Both the position numbers and the translations under genes were made by a program. A stretch of DNA of 37,054 bases, from assembly GCA_017615635.1 (NCBI GenBank), contig JAFZZR010000043.1:1-37054 (forward strand), read 5' to 3'. The notes below the pieces were generated by a model. That model was not told the origin of the DNA, did no database searches, and saw only the letters and a program-made list of their open reading frames with translations. This DNA is from Lentisphaeria bacterium (lineage in GTDB: Bacteria > Verrucomicrobiota > Lentisphaeria > Victivallales > UBA1829). Positions 28,386 through 37,054 of this stretch are shown piece after piece (position 1 is the stretch's first letter; every line of letters begins with the position of its first letter).

Positions 28386-30470
28386 CTATTTGTTTTTGTC
28401 GAAAAGCATATCCGATGCGAGATCCTCCGAGGTGAAATGGTACAGTCCACCGCCAAGCGATTTCGTGTGTCCGAATTCGGATTTGAGTTCACCGCAGCCC
28501 GGCGCCGAGATTATCGCATCAGCGGGGCCGCCTCCGGTTCCGACGATGACCAGCGCCGATTTTCCAGATTCCGCCTTCCAGAGCCGGGCTTTGACTTCGG
28601 CCCTGCCGCGATTTTCGATCCGGATTTCAGGGACAGGCAGAGAACTGATAAAATACGGTTCGATTTTTTTTACCGCGCTGCCAGCCCGGACCTGCCGCCG
28701 CCACAGTTCATCCGGATAATTCTGCAGGCCGTGTTCCGTGAGACGTTTCATTCCGTTCGGGAACTGATAGGGATAGTTGAAGAGGCAGATTCCTTTGGCA
28801 CCTTCGACCAGACTCAGCATCATCAGAGTGCGCATATCTTCCTCGGATGGATCGATAAAATCGCCGTATCTCGCCAGATTCTCCGGCTCGATACCCCAGT
28901 TGAATCCCTGAGGTACCGCCCAGATCGGCGTTCCGGACAGACGCCCCCGTCCGCTGAATACGGCATAATCCGCGTTCACCGTACGGCTGCCGCCTTTGCG
29001 TGACCGCAGGGGATAAGGGTCGAACATGAGAATATCCCCGGAATGTGCGTAATCCGGCAGTTCCGATTCCAGATTCGTCAGGGTAAAGGTCGGGTGAAAT
29101 GGGTCCTCTCTGTTGAGAATTCTGCGCATTTCAATGGGCACAGCCAGTTGTTCCGCGGAAAGTTCATCGGCCAGATACCAGCCCATCAGGGCCGGATGAT
29201 CCTTGACAGACCGGGCCAGCTTGCAAGTCATACCTGCCATTGAGGTTTCGCCGGACCAGCCGTTTTTCACGTAATTGGAGTTGGCGGAGTAAAAGGGGAG
29301 AAGACTCACAATGATTTTCAGGCGATGACGCCGAACCAGATCCAGGCCTTTTCGAAAAGCTGTAATTTTTTCCTCGTTCTGAGCCGGGGGAATACTGAGC
29401 GCGGTATAGTCGCAGATGAAGTTGTAGGGTGATGCTGAAATCCGTTTGAGATGTTCTTCACGCTTCTCCGGCAGAATGGAGAAAAAGAGCCCCAGAGGCA
29501 GGAATCGTTTGCCGTCCTTGAGCAGGAACCCTTCCGAATCCAGCGTACAGGCTCCCTCCGGCAGTTCCTCCCGGATCCGGACATTTACGGGAAACTCCAC
29601 GGTTTTGATCCGGAGTTTTCTTACGCTGTCCGCCAGGGTGATCCGGAATTTTCCTTCTCCCGTCGGCAAGTTCTCTCCGAAATCGCCGAGGATCCAGTTG
29701 TCTGCCGGTATGAGTACCTGCTGACGCAGGGGAGTGTTTCCCGATAAGAATTCTGCGAGTACGACGGGGGAACTGTATTCGCCCGGCAGATAAAGCCGAA
29801 TCCGGAAATGACCGGAATCGGTGAAAAATGTACTGTATGCAGGGTCGACCAGAAAGGCGTTGGCATTGACCCCTTCGCGATAAACCCGCAAGTCGTCAAA
29901 CCAGATCGTGCCGAGAAAATCGTACCACAAGGCCAGCCGGACATGAGTTTTTGCCCCCTCGATTCCGGGGAACGTGCAGCTGAAGGATTGGAACTGTTCT
30001 CCCGATGGCGGCGCGGCAAACGGAATCACTCTGTTCTTCTGAAAAGAATAAGCGCCTGTTTTTGCGTCAGTGTAGAATATCTCCATAAACCGGTGACTGC
30101 CCGGCGGAATCGGCCGTCTGACATGACGCAGGTCTTTTCCTTTGACGCTGACCATTACCCGGTACTGGGCGCCCGGAACGATCTTATCCTGAGGCAGAGT
30201 GATGACCGTATCCAGAACCCGGCTGACTTCTCCGACCCGGTCACCACGCAATCCGGTGTTTCCGTTGTTGCCTTCACCGGGCGCAAAACAAAATCCTTCC
30301 CCCTTTTCGATCGTGCTTTCCTCCGGATTTTCAAAGCCGGTTCCGTAAACCAGTTCCCGTCCGGTTTCCTCCGGATAATTCAGGATTTCCCCGGCGGATG
30401 GAAACGGATCGGTCGCACAACCGGCAAACAGCAAAAGCGGAGCAAAACAGAACAAGCTCTTCTTATTCAT
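28386..30470 (-). CDS. lipoprotein glycoside hydrolase, clan-A-like
   Basis: This 694-residue protein begins with a lipoprotein signal (LLLFAGCAT, lipid-bearing Cys18; Ala at +2 suggests the outer membrane). About 40-195 is a carbohydrate-binding jelly roll ending [15 protein letters not shown] beta domain follows, then a TIM barrel from about 315 to 600. [15 protein letters not shown] has Glu436 as the likely acid/base, the same motif as in the 687-residue secreted enzyme at 11646-13709. Specificity is unknown. Its ATG lies 8 bp inside the end of the upstream prepilin gene (30463-30470), strong evidence of coupling. Confidence 0.78.
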   Translation of the reverse strand: MNKKSLFCFAPLLLFAGCATDPFPSAGEILNYPEETGRELVYGTGFENPEESTIEKGEGFCFAPGEGNNGNTGLRGDRVGEVSRVLDTVITLPQDKIVPGAQYRVMVSVKGKDLRHVRRPIPPGSHRFMEIFYTDAKTGAYSFQKNRVIPFAAPPSGEQFQSFSCTFPGIEGAKTHVRLALWYDFLGTIWFDDLRVYREGVNANAFLVDPAYSTFFTDSGHFRIRLYLPGEYSSPVVLAEFLSGNTPLRQQVLIPADNWILGDFGENLPTGEGKFRITLADSVRKLRIKTVEFPVNVRIREELPEGACTLDSEGFLLKDGKRFLPLGLFFSILPEKREEHLKRISASPYNFICDYTALSIPPAQNEEKITAFRKGLDLVRRHRLKIIVSLLPFYSANSNYVKNGWSGETSMAGMTCKLARSVKDHPALMGWYLADELSAEQLAVPIEMRRILNREDPFHPTFTLTNLESELPDYAHSGDILMFDPYPLRSRKGGSRTVNADYAVFSGRGRLSGTPIWAVPQGFNWGIEPENLARYGDFIDPSEEDMRTLMMLSLVEGAKGICLFNYPYQFPNGMKRLTEHGLQNYPDELWRRQVRAGSAVKKIEPYFISSLPVPEIRIENRGRAEVKARLWKAESGKSALVIVGTGGGPADAIISAPGCGELKSEFGHTKSLGGGLYHFTSEDLASDMLFDKNK

Positions 30471-31266
30471 AAAACGGCACTCCGCTGTTCCGTTTATAAC
30501 CGCAATAAGATGAATTATCGGAAGTCATGGATGCCGCCCGTAATTCGTTGTCGTTGGCACCCTGCATCAGTTCCCGCGATTTTACGGAATTGGAATGCCC
30601 GTCGATGTACAGCAGATTCGCTCTGCCGGGAACTATGGGCAGGTCGCTGTACGTGGTCCGGGGATCTTTGGCTCCGTGCCGGAAGGCAAGCCAGCAGATG
30701 TTGCCGGTCTGGACTGTGTTGTACGCCAGGCTCGGCAGCGAATCCCCGCAGAAGATCGCCTTGCCGGGCTGCGTGACGCAGTTGGTTTTGCGGAGATAGT
30801 TGAATGTTTTGCTGACGGTGCCGCCTTCCGTCGTCGCCACCGGCCCGATCGCATTCATGATATACTTGGCCTGGTTGTATTCCTTTTTTGTCGCATCGCC
30901 GAACGACACCGATTCCGAGGGACAATCGAACGTTCCACCCGCTTTGATGTGGCCGTTTTCCATCGTCAGACTTACGCCGTAATTGACATTGCCGTCAAGT
31001 CCGCCCAGCGTTCCCCACCAACTGGCGCTGTATGTCTTGTTTGCCCAACTGCTGCTGGTCCGTGCCGCATAGATTATCCAGTCACCATTGTCCATAGTGT
31101 AACTGATTTGCGCAAGTCCTATCGTTTTGAGATTGTTCAGACACGAAATCGAGTATGCTTTCTCCTTTGTCATACCCAGCGCAGGCAGCAGCATGCCCGC
31201 CAGCACGGAAATGATGGCGATGACGACAAGCAACTCAATCAGCGTAAACAACGGTTTCCTTCTCAT
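30463..31266 (-). CDS. prepilin-type pseudopilin-like protein (overlaps lipoprotein enzyme)
   Basis: A 267-residue protein, MRRKPL then [19 protein letters not shown], with Leu before the cleavage point. [21 protein letters not shown] and FDCPSES follow, and the C-terminal element is [27 protein letters not shown] lies upstream of the ATG, 24 bp after the stop of the GH20-like gene. Its last 8 bp contain the start of the lipoprotein glycosidase gene. Confidence 0.9.
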   Translation of the reverse strand: MRRKPLFTLIELLVVIAIISVLAGMLLPALGMTKEKAYSISCLNNLKTIGLAQISYTMDNGDWIIYAARTSSSWANKTYSASWWGTLGGLDGNVNYGVSLTMENGHIKAGGTFDCPSESVSFGDATKKEYNQAKYIMNAIGPVATTEGGTVSKTFNYLRKTNCVTQPGKAIFCGDSLPSLAYNTVQTGNICWLAFRHGAKDPRTTYSDLPIVPGRANLLYIDGHSNSVKSRELMQGANDNELRAASMTSDNSSYCGYKRNSGVPFYE

Positions 31267-31290
31267 GATTTTTCTCCTCCTGAAGTTTTG

Positions 31291-34029
31291 TTATCTGTGA
31301 GACAGTCTTTTTTGTCTTTCCGGCCTTTCTTCATCCAGAATCAGCCAGCCGGCCGATGCGGGATCGAAGTCATGAAGCATCAGCCGATAAGGAACCGGCT
31401 GATATTCGGTCCAGGCAAAATCTTTGCCCCGGAGATTGATCCGCATCGGAAAACCTTTCCGTCGGAATCCATCCATTATTTTCAGCGGCAGGAACACGGT
31501 CGTGATTTCATTTCTTCTGACAACTCTAACTTTTTCCGGACGGCGCAGAGGATAGGTATCCAGTTCGATCCTGCCATGTTCGTCAAAGAAGATTGTGACA
31601 GCCGGCCACAGGCGGCATGCCTGGATCTCGATACGGAACTTCTGTTTCCTGATTCCTTCCAGCCGGAAAATCAGATCCTTCTCATCATGGGAGGCGCTCC
31701 AGTACATACCCGGACCGAAGGCCTGTCTTCCGCCGAACGTTCCACGCGGAGCATGAGCGCAGGCGCCAGTGAGTTTCCGGCCCGTATATTCATCCACGAA
31801 ATCCGTGCGGAAATCGAAATCCGGAAAATCCGCATCCAGCAAATCCCGCAGCAAAGTGATCCGGGTCCGCAACTTTTCGGGGTGAAACAGATAGCCTTCC
31901 GCTTCCGAATGATACCCGAGCCTGGAATCCGTGTGGCAAAACTCCTCCATTTTTTCTGAATTCCGGATTTCGTCCTCAACGATTCCGCGCATTTCCGCAA
32001 GGTGGTCACGCCGATAAAAGAACATATCTTCCCGAAGCGAATAGAATGACAATACGTTGACCGTGCTCTTCATCTGCAGGCCGATGGCTTCCGCCAGATT
32101 CAGATCCGCCGAACGATCCGGATCCTTTTCATACCGGTCCGCAAGAGGACGGAGCAAGGCCAAACCTTTTTCCCAATATCGGAGCATTTCCCGGCACAGT
32201 TCCAGTGCTTCCGGAAGCGTATGCTGATAGACAAGACAATCGCCGATGCGATCCCCGCTGATCTTCGGATAATTGTTCAGCAGCCAGCTTCGCGCGAGCG
32301 GCAAATCCAGCGGTCTCAGATGCAGCGGCCAGACAATCGAATGGTGGAGAGGTCCGTACCAGGCAAAGGCGATATTGGCAGGAAATTTTTCGTATCCGCG
32401 GGAAAACCATTCCCAGGCTTTGACGACCCGTTCCGCATCATCATGCCAGTCCGGACGTGCCAGATCCATCAGAAATTGTCTTCCGTTTTTCGGGAACGGC
32501 AGAAAGGAAAGTTCTCCGGCCGCCTTGTTCATCAGCCCCGGATAGTTTCCGAAATACCAGCACTGCATCACGTTTTTAACGCCCAGCTCTTTCATGGCCG
32601 AATATTTGCGATACAGATGAAAGGGCACAGGAACAAATGGAATCGAGGCGTCTTCATGAGAACAACCCACCTGAATCTTCGCCGCGGGGCTGGCGACACG
32701 GACCGCCGTTTCCCGAAACAGTCTGGAGGGGCCGACATAAGCCAGTGAATAATCGAACACATTTCTGTTCCGTCCGAACTGTTTTGCCACGCCTCCGGAC
32801 TCGAAATTGAACATGAGGGACGCTTCATCCGGCCACTGTGAAACCGCATCCCGAAGTCGATGGTGAAAAGAGGAGCCGTCTCTTTGTCCCGGCGCGTAGA
32901 ACCAACCGATATACTCCGCGTCCGGATTGATTTTTTTCATCGGACGGTAAAAATGTTCCGCGAGCTTCGAGACCGCTGCGGGAATGCCCTCTTTCCTGCA
33001 CGATTCCGGACACGGCCCGTATTTTCGCTGCCCGGCAAAACGGCGGCTGATGCGATAGCCGAGACAGGAGCCGTTATCCTCGCCCAGCATGATATTGATG
33101 ATCCCGCCCAAGTTCGGTACCGCACGAAACAGACGGGTAACCGATTCCTCGATGTACTTCCCGCAGAGCGGAGAATGATCACAGAAGCAACGGTAAATCC
33201 CCTCATGCTCTTCCGCAATCAGTTCCGGATGTGCTCCGGCCTCGCTCTCCGGTATAGCACACGGGGCATCCCCCCACAGTCTCGGTTCGCATACATACAC
33301 AAAAATCCGGATTCCGTAACGGGCACAGCGGTCCGCCGTTTCCCGCAGTTTTGCAAATCGCTTTTCCGAATCGGCCCCACGGTCCGGAAAGATGGAAGAG
33401 GGCAGATCCTTGAAGTACATTGTCAGCCATAACCCATTGACTCCCTCGCGGGCAAGGCGGTCCAGATATGCATCCGGATAGTAATTGATGTCATTGGTCA
33501 ATTCGTCGATCCCGAAGGGCGGACGATACGTCGGGCCGAAGAAACAGCGGGAAATCCGGTTCCGGATGAAAGGTTTCCGCCTCCATTTCCCAGTGGTGAT
33601 ACTTCGGCTGCCGGTTTCCCGGATACGGTCTTCCAAAAAGTATATCGCACGGCGGAATCCCTCGCTGTCCGCCGCCTCCACGACCGTACCGCTTTTCCCT
33701 ACGGTCACAGAATATTCCTCATGCGAAAAAGCCGGACTGCAAGCAAAACGGATCGGGTACTTGTGTCCTTCGCAAGGTGATCCCATCGTGCCCGGAAGCC
33801 GCCGCAGGGAATCCAGCGCAGTATCCGGAAATTCTCCTTTCATGCCGTCAAGCTGGAAAGACAATGACACCCCTCGGGATAATGAAGCCGTTCCCTTTGC
33901 TTCCCGGACCTCATCCGGCACCGGCACATCGGGAAAGCGGACTGGCGTCCGCAAATCCTCCAAAAAAGTCATATACGACCTGTCCGGCTGTTTTATGCGG
34001 GAATAAGCATCCAGGAGTTTCGGATTCAT
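31291..34029 (-). CDS. GH20-like intracellular glycoside hydrolase
   Basis: This 912-residue protein has no signal peptide. About 25-140 looks like the non-catalytic domain that precedes many GH20 barrels (YSVTVGKSGTVVEAADSEGFRRAIYFLEDRI at about 108-138). The barrel follows (YLDRLAREGVNGLWLTMYFK, then IINIMLGEDNGSCL with a candidate acidic pair). A C-terminal beta domain is likely. I cannot assign a substrate, although hexosaminidase-like chemistry is suggested by the domain order. The start at 34029 has AAGGAAGAGG just upstream and lies 10 bp after the lacI stop; a longer frame to 34242 overlaps lacI and is rejected. Confidence 0.7.
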   Translation of the reverse strand: MNPKLLDAYSRIKQPDRSYMTFLEDLRTPVRFPDVPVPDEVREAKGTASLSRGVSLSFQLDGMKGEFPDTALDSLRRLPGTMGSPCEGHKYPIRFACSPAFSHEEYSVTVGKSGTVVEAADSEGFRRAIYFLEDRIRETGSRSITTGKWRRKPFIRNRISRCFFGPTYRPPFGIDELTNDINYYPDAYLDRLAREGVNGLWLTMYFKDLPSSIFPDRGADSEKRFAKLRETADRCARYGIRIFVYVCEPRLWGDAPCAIPESEAGAHPELIAEEHEGIYRCFCDHSPLCGKYIEESVTRLFRAVPNLGGIINIMLGEDNGSCLGYRISRRFAGQRKYGPCPESCRKEGIPAAVSKLAEHFYRPMKKINPDAEYIGWFYAPGQRDGSSFHHRLRDAVSQWPDEASLMFNFESGGVAKQFGRNRNVFDYSLAYVGPSRLFRETAVRVASPAAKIQVGCSHEDASIPFVPVPFHLYRKYSAMKELGVKNVMQCWYFGNYPGLMNKAAGELSFLPFPKNGRQFLMDLARPDWHDDAERVVKAWEWFSRGYEKFPANIAFAWYGPLHHSIVWPLHLRPLDLPLARSWLLNNYPKISGDRIGDCLVYQHTLPEALELCREMLRYWEKGLALLRPLADRYEKDPDRSADLNLAEAIGLQMKSTVNVLSFYSLREDMFFYRRDHLAEMRGIVEDEIRNSEKMEEFCHTDSRLGYHSEAEGYLFHPEKLRTRITLLRDLLDADFPDFDFRTDFVDEYTGRKLTGACAHAPRGTFGGRQAFGPGMYWSASHDEKDLIFRLEGIRKQKFRIEIQACRLWPAVTIFFDEHGRIELDTYPLRRPEKVRVVRRNEITTVFLPLKIMDGFRRKGFPMRINLRGKDFAWTEYQPVPYRLMLHDFDPASAGWLILDEERPERQKRLSHR

Positions 34030-34039
34030 GCCTCTTCCT

Positions 34040-35047
34040 TCAGGATTTGGGAATGATGGAATTTTTACGGAAACGGATTTCGATCGTCTCACGGCACCCG
34101 GTCCGTTTGCCGGATGCCGTTTCAAAGAGAATTTCCGCGATTTTTTCGTAGCAGGGATCCAGTGATCCGGTAACAGGCCGGAATCCGGCAAAGATCGGAT
34201 CGTCGTCGCCGCCGTGCAGTGTGATCTCCAGCCCCGCGTCACGAATCAGATTACGCAGATAGACGGCATGAACGGCATCATGCACAAAAAGAAAATCCGG
34301 TTTCTGCGGCAGAATCATCTTTTGAAGTGCGTCATTACAGCATTCGGCAATGTTCGGCTTCTCTTCGTAAGGATAAATCAGCCGCTCATCCGCTGCCATT
34401 CCGCAAGCCTCAAGGGCTAGGCAAAATTCCTGATGCAGCTGGCGTTCCGACGCCCATATCGGATCGCCATGAACCAGCCCGATGCGGCGGTATCCGGATT
34501 TCACGGCAGAAGCGATCATGTTCTGCAGAGCCTTTTTTCGGCTCATCACAACATATTTCTTCGCTTCGAATCCCGGTTTTTCCAGAAAAATAACCCGGTC
34601 CTCGCCGGAGAATATCTCTTCGATCTCCTTCGTCATTCCCGGATAGTCGTGTGCACAGCAAATGACGCTGTTCGCCCCATAACTTTTCAGCATGGCATAA
34701 CTCTGTGCGATGATCCGGGGGTTGTCATGGGAAAAACAGGTCTGAAGCTGGTACCCGTTTACCGAACAGAGTTTCTCCAGTTCGATCAAAAGACGCAGAT
34801 CCCGGTAGTGGGTGTGAGAATCCAGGATCACGCCGATCAGATGGGAATGTCCACCCGCCAGAATGGTGCCGGCCATGTTCTGCTGATATCCGAGTTTTTT
34901 TGCCGCATCCAGAATGCGCTGACGGGCCTTTTCTCCGACACGGATGGAGCCGCCTGTTCCGGTCAGAACCTTTCCCGCCGCCGAACGGCATACTCCCGCC
35001 AAGTCGGCGACGTCCTGCAAGGTTGCTTTTTTCTGCTTATTCGTCAT
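34040..35047 (-). CDS. LacI-family transcriptional regulator
   Basis: This 335-residue regulator has the N-terminal helix-turn-helix (ATLQDVADLAGVCRSAAGKVL, about 8-28), the hinge helix region and the periplasmic-binding-protein-like sensor domain (LIGVILD, then RRIGLVHGDP, then TLHGGDDDPIFAGF). The recognition helix is unusual: CRSAAGKVL instead of the common S-x-x-T-V-S-x-V-L. It is the first gene of the cluster and has a strong promoter with an overlapping inverted repeat, which suggests autoregulation. It probably senses a sugar from the polymer degraded by the downstream enzymes. The ribosome site is weak. Confidence 0.93.
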   Translation of the reverse strand: MTNKQKKATLQDVADLAGVCRSAAGKVLTGTGGSIRVGEKARQRILDAAKKLGYQQNMAGTILAGGHSHLIGVILDSHTHYRDLRLLIELEKLCSVNGYQLQTCFSHDNPRIIAQSYAMLKSYGANSVICCAHDYPGMTKEIEEIFSGEDRVIFLEKPGFEAKKYVVMSRKKALQNMIASAVKSGYRRIGLVHGDPIWASERQLHQEFCLALEACGMAADERLIYPYEEKPNIAECCNDALQKMILPQKPDFLFVHDAVHAVYLRNLIRDAGLEITLHGGDDDPIFAGFRPVTGSLDPCYEKIAEILFETASGKRTGCRETIEIRFRKNSIIPKS

Positions 35048-35079
35048 GATGATATCCGGTGATGTTGCGTGCTATCATG

Positions 35080-35097
35080 CCAAAATATATCATTTGG
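35080..35097. promoter_or_regulatory. candidate operator overlapping the -10 box
   Basis: An inverted repeat CCAAA / TTTGG with an 8-bp AT-rich centre covers the -10 box and part of the spacer. Binding here would block polymerase. I assign it to the adjacent LacI protein by position only; LacI-family sites are usually palindromes with a CG centre, which this lacks. Confidence 0.35.
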
Positions 35098-35111
35098 AAA
35101 ATAAATGTCAA
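35084..35111 (-). promoter_or_regulatory. consensus promoter of the lacI-led cluster
   Basis: On the minus strand a perfect TTGACA (35111-35106), a 16-bp spacer and TATATT (35089-35084). This is the best promoter in the window; it lies about 37 bp before the lacI ATG. No comparably good promoter was found between lacI and the CE15 gene, so most of that half may be one transcript. Confidence 0.7.
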
Positions 35112-35414
35112 GCCCGCAAAGAAGAAAAGTAAAAGAATTGTTGAATAACCACAGGCAGAAAAAATCAGCTGGAGAGGAGTCCGGTTTTCTGCTCGCAGTC
35201 TGTTCTCCTCGCCCCGCCTTTCACCTGATTTGATGTATATTTGTCGACAGACACGTAAAATGGCCGGAAATGGTCCCTATGTTGCGGCTCGGGTTCTGGT
35301 TGCCGTCACTGTTTCTTCGGCGGCGGATCCGGCTGCAGTTCGGGAGGAAGATGTTCCAACCGGGTGGTGTCGAGGGAGGCGAGGCGTTTCAGTCGTCTGC
35401 GTCCGTGTTGACCG
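35112..35414. other. intergenic stretch without a clear gene
   Basis: Between the ATPase stop and the lacI promoter. An inverted repeat GCAGAAAA / TTTTCTGC spans 35155-35192 and might end the ATPase transcript. A minus-strand frame of about 38 codons ending at 35306 and starting inside the ATPase 3' end reads like a coding C terminus (GRRRLKRLASLDTTRLEHL) but has no start codon; it may be a remnant of a disrupted gene. I see nothing else. Confidence 0.4.
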
Positions 35415-36998
35415 TCAGGAGCAATACTCTTCCGTGATCCAGTCGGTAAGCTGGCCCTTGTCGGAGTCCAGATTGGCGCCGATGAGCATGATGCGTTTGC
35501 CGCGATTCCGGAAATTCAGGGCGTAGTTCTTATCATGGATCTGCTGCATGGCGTCCTGCGCGGTCTTGTTCAGCTTCAGCTCGATAACGTAGATCCAGTC
35601 GCCCGCGCTGAGCATGAGGTCGATCCGACCTTCCCCTGTCCGGTGTTCCCCTTCGATAAAGATATGCAGCATCATAAAGATCACGTAGATGACCGTCTGG
35701 TAATCATGCTCTTTCTTGCCCCGCATATCATACGGAATATCGGCAAAGAGCGTTTGAAGCTGCTTCATGAAGCCGTCCGCATTGCCGGAACCGATATCCT
35801 GAATCAAGTCCCGAATCAGCCGCTGGGACTGGTCTGCCTGCACATTGGCATAGTATCTCAAAAGATGGTTGTTGAATGAACTCTTGACCTCGTAATTCGG
35901 AAAGACCAGCGTGTACTCGGTATTCTGCACCTTCGTATAGGGAACTGGGACCTTCACGGTCTTTCCGAGAGTCAGGTATCCGGTCTGATACAACAGCGTC
36001 TTCGGTTCCAGCCGATCAATTTCAAAGGCTTCGAAGAACGATGCGGACACGGTGGACTCCAGGGCCTTCGGAAGATCGAAACTCTGCTTTTTCATGATCT
36101 CAAAAAGGGAACTGGAAGTCCCCGTTTCGAACCAGTAATTGCTGAATTTTCCACCCGACTCAAAGAATCTTGCCAGAGATACCGGATTATAAACGCTTTC
36201 CGCATCCTCTTCAAAACGATAACCGTCATACCATGCTTTGATCTCGGCCAAAAAGTCTGCATGGCTGAGGTCCTGTTTCTTTTCCACAGATGCGATCTGT
36301 TCTTTGAAATTAGTCTCGAACTCTGTCTGCGTATAGCCCAGCATCGTGGCATACCTGGCATCCATGGTGATGTCGGTCAGGTTGTTCAGATCGGAGAACA
36401 GCGACACATGACAGAATTTGCTGACGCCGGTGATAAAAGCGAAGCGAAGACTGCCTTCGCATTTCTTTATGGACGAGTAAAAACCCTTCAGCACATCCCG
36501 GCACTCCAATGCATTCGGTCCGGAGAGTGTGTTCAGGATGGGCTTGTCATATTCGTCCAGAAGGATCACAACGGAACTATTGTTTTTTTGAGCAATATCC
36601 CCGATGAGAAATTCAAATCTTTTTGAATTGGACTGCCCACGCAATCTGACGCCATGCGCTTCCGCGAGTCCTACGAGTGTGTCAAAGATGAAATCGTCCA
36701 GCGCTTGCGGCGTCTTGGCCTGACAGTTGGCCATGTCCAGATAGATGATCGGATACGGCTTCCAGTCGTAGGGCTTATCATAGATAGCAAGGCCCTTGAA
36801 AAGATCTTTCTTCCCCTGAAAGACGGCCTTCAGTGTGGAGAGGGTCAGGGACTTCCCAAAGCGGCGGGGACGGGAGAGGAAATACATCTCTTTGGCTGGT
36901 CTTATCAGCTGCCAGATGTATTCCGTCTTGTCTACATACAGGAAGTTTCCCTGTATCAGATCTTCGAATGTGTAAACGCTGCTGGTCAAGTCTTTCAT
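35415..36998 (-). CDS. AAA-ATPase-like protein with PD-(D/E)XK nuclease domain
   Basis: This 527-residue protein has the usual architecture: an AAA-ATPase-like domain (about 5-300) followed by a DUF1703-type PD-(D/E)XK nuclease domain. The P-loop is the variant RPRRFGKSLTL (43-53) and the Walker B is VVILLDEYDKP with Asp148 and Glu149. The nuclease signature is Asp460 in GRIDLML and Glu473-x-Lys475 in VIELKLNK. Members are very abundant in multiple copies in gut anaerobes and their role is unknown; mobile or defence-related functions have been suggested. It has its own promoter upstream and is probably independent of the sugar cluster. Confidence 0.92.
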   Translation of the reverse strand: MKDLTSSVYTFEDLIQGNFLYVDKTEYIWQLIRPAKEMYFLSRPRRFGKSLTLSTLKAVFQGKKDLFKGLAIYDKPYDWKPYPIIYLDMANCQAKTPQALDDFIFDTLVGLAEAHGVRLRGQSNSKRFEFLIGDIAQKNNSSVVILLDEYDKPILNTLSGPNALECRDVLKGFYSSIKKCEGSLRFAFITGVSKFCHVSLFSDLNNLTDITMDARYATMLGYTQTEFETNFKEQIASVEKKQDLSHADFLAEIKAWYDGYRFEEDAESVYNPVSLARFFESGGKFSNYWFETGTSSSLFEIMKKQSFDLPKALESTVSASFFEAFEIDRLEPKTLLYQTGYLTLGKTVKVPVPYTKVQNTEYTLVFPNYEVKSSFNNHLLRYYANVQADQSQRLIRDLIQDIGSGNADGFMKQLQTLFADIPYDMRGKKEHDYQTVIYVIFMMLHIFIEGEHRTGEGRIDLMLSAGDWIYVIELKLNKTAQDAMQQIHDKNYALNFRNRGKRIMLIGANLDSDKGQLTDWITEEYCS

Positions 36999-37025
36999 CG
37001 CCGTTTCTCCCTGAATCTGTCCGAC

Positions 37026-37053
37026 ACTATACTCCGGTTTTCCGGATTTTCAA
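37026..37053 (-). promoter_or_regulatory. promoter of the ATPase/nuclease gene
   Basis: TTGAAA (37053-37048), 16-bp spacer, TATAGT (37031-37026) on the minus strand. The spacer contains the inverted repeat CCGG-TTTT-CCGG (37034-37045), a possible operator. The ATG at 36998 follows GGGAGAA. Confidence 0.5.
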
Positions 37054-37054
37054 G

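Noticed and set aside
34030..34242. N-terminal extension of the GH20-like gene
   Set aside because: It overlaps the end of lacI in another frame, lacks a ribosome site, and the residues have no family character. The ATG at 34029 has a good ribosome site.
35415..36998. ATPase/nuclease gene considered as a transposase or defence gene
   Set aside because: The domains match the AAA-ATPase-like plus DUF1703 group; no inverted repeats or partner defence genes flank it, so no system can be claimed.

Overview
The window looks like a chromosome segment of a GC-rich anaerobe of the Lentisphaerota (Victivallales-like). The basis is a set of six intact and one broken small proteins starting with the [13 protein letters not shown] prepilin helix, interleaved with DUF4838-type and other large glycosidases. 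No rRNA, tRNA, CRISPR array or complete insertion sequence was seen. The taxonomic call is inference from gene content, not from a marker gene.

Layout. (1) 1-2401, minus strand: a housekeeping run, homocysteine synthase (metY-like), GTP cyclohydrolase I (folE), D-aminoacyl-tRNA deacylase (dtd) and the first 40 codons of DXP reductoisomerase (dxr), tightly packed. (2) 2445-4885: a divergent promoter region, then on the plus strand an acyl-ACP thioesterase-like gene and a fold-type II PLP enzyme. (3) 4902-5714, minus: an unrecognised protein with its own promoter. (4) 5811-35047, minus: a 29-kb carbohydrate-degradation cluster, every gene on one strand. It starts with a LacI-family regulator and contains GH78, two DUF4838 proteins, two related clan-A-like glycosidases, a discoidin-bearing glycosidase, a GH42-like enzyme, a GH20-like enzyme, a CE15-like esterase and an SGNH esterase. 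(5) 35415-36998, minus: an AAA-ATPase-like/PD-(D/E)XK protein of the kind scattered through anaerobe genomes.

The notable feature is the order inside region 4. Five of the six enzymes with an export signal lie immediately downstream of a prepilin-like gene, with gaps of about 12 to 53 bp or an overlap. The four enzymes without an export signal have no such partner. A sixth module is broken: the prepilin has lost its 5' end and the enzyme is reduced to a 25-codon stub that still begins like a signal peptide. This suggests a repeating 'pseudopilin plus secreted enzyme' cassette, possibly a way to display or export glycan-degrading enzymes where no SusC/SusD pair is present. All six intact prepilins lack the usual glycine before the cleavage site. 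Two have leader peptides containing repeat DNA: a hairpin element in one and a 7-bp tandem repeat in the other.

The broken module (18077-19282) splits the cluster into a GC-rich left half and a visibly AT-richer right half, so the locus may be a fusion of two loci or may have suffered a deletion. The substrate cannot be read from sequence. Rhamnosidase, glucuronoyl-esterase-like and alpha-glucuronidase-like folds together suggest a polymer with rhamnose and uronic acid.
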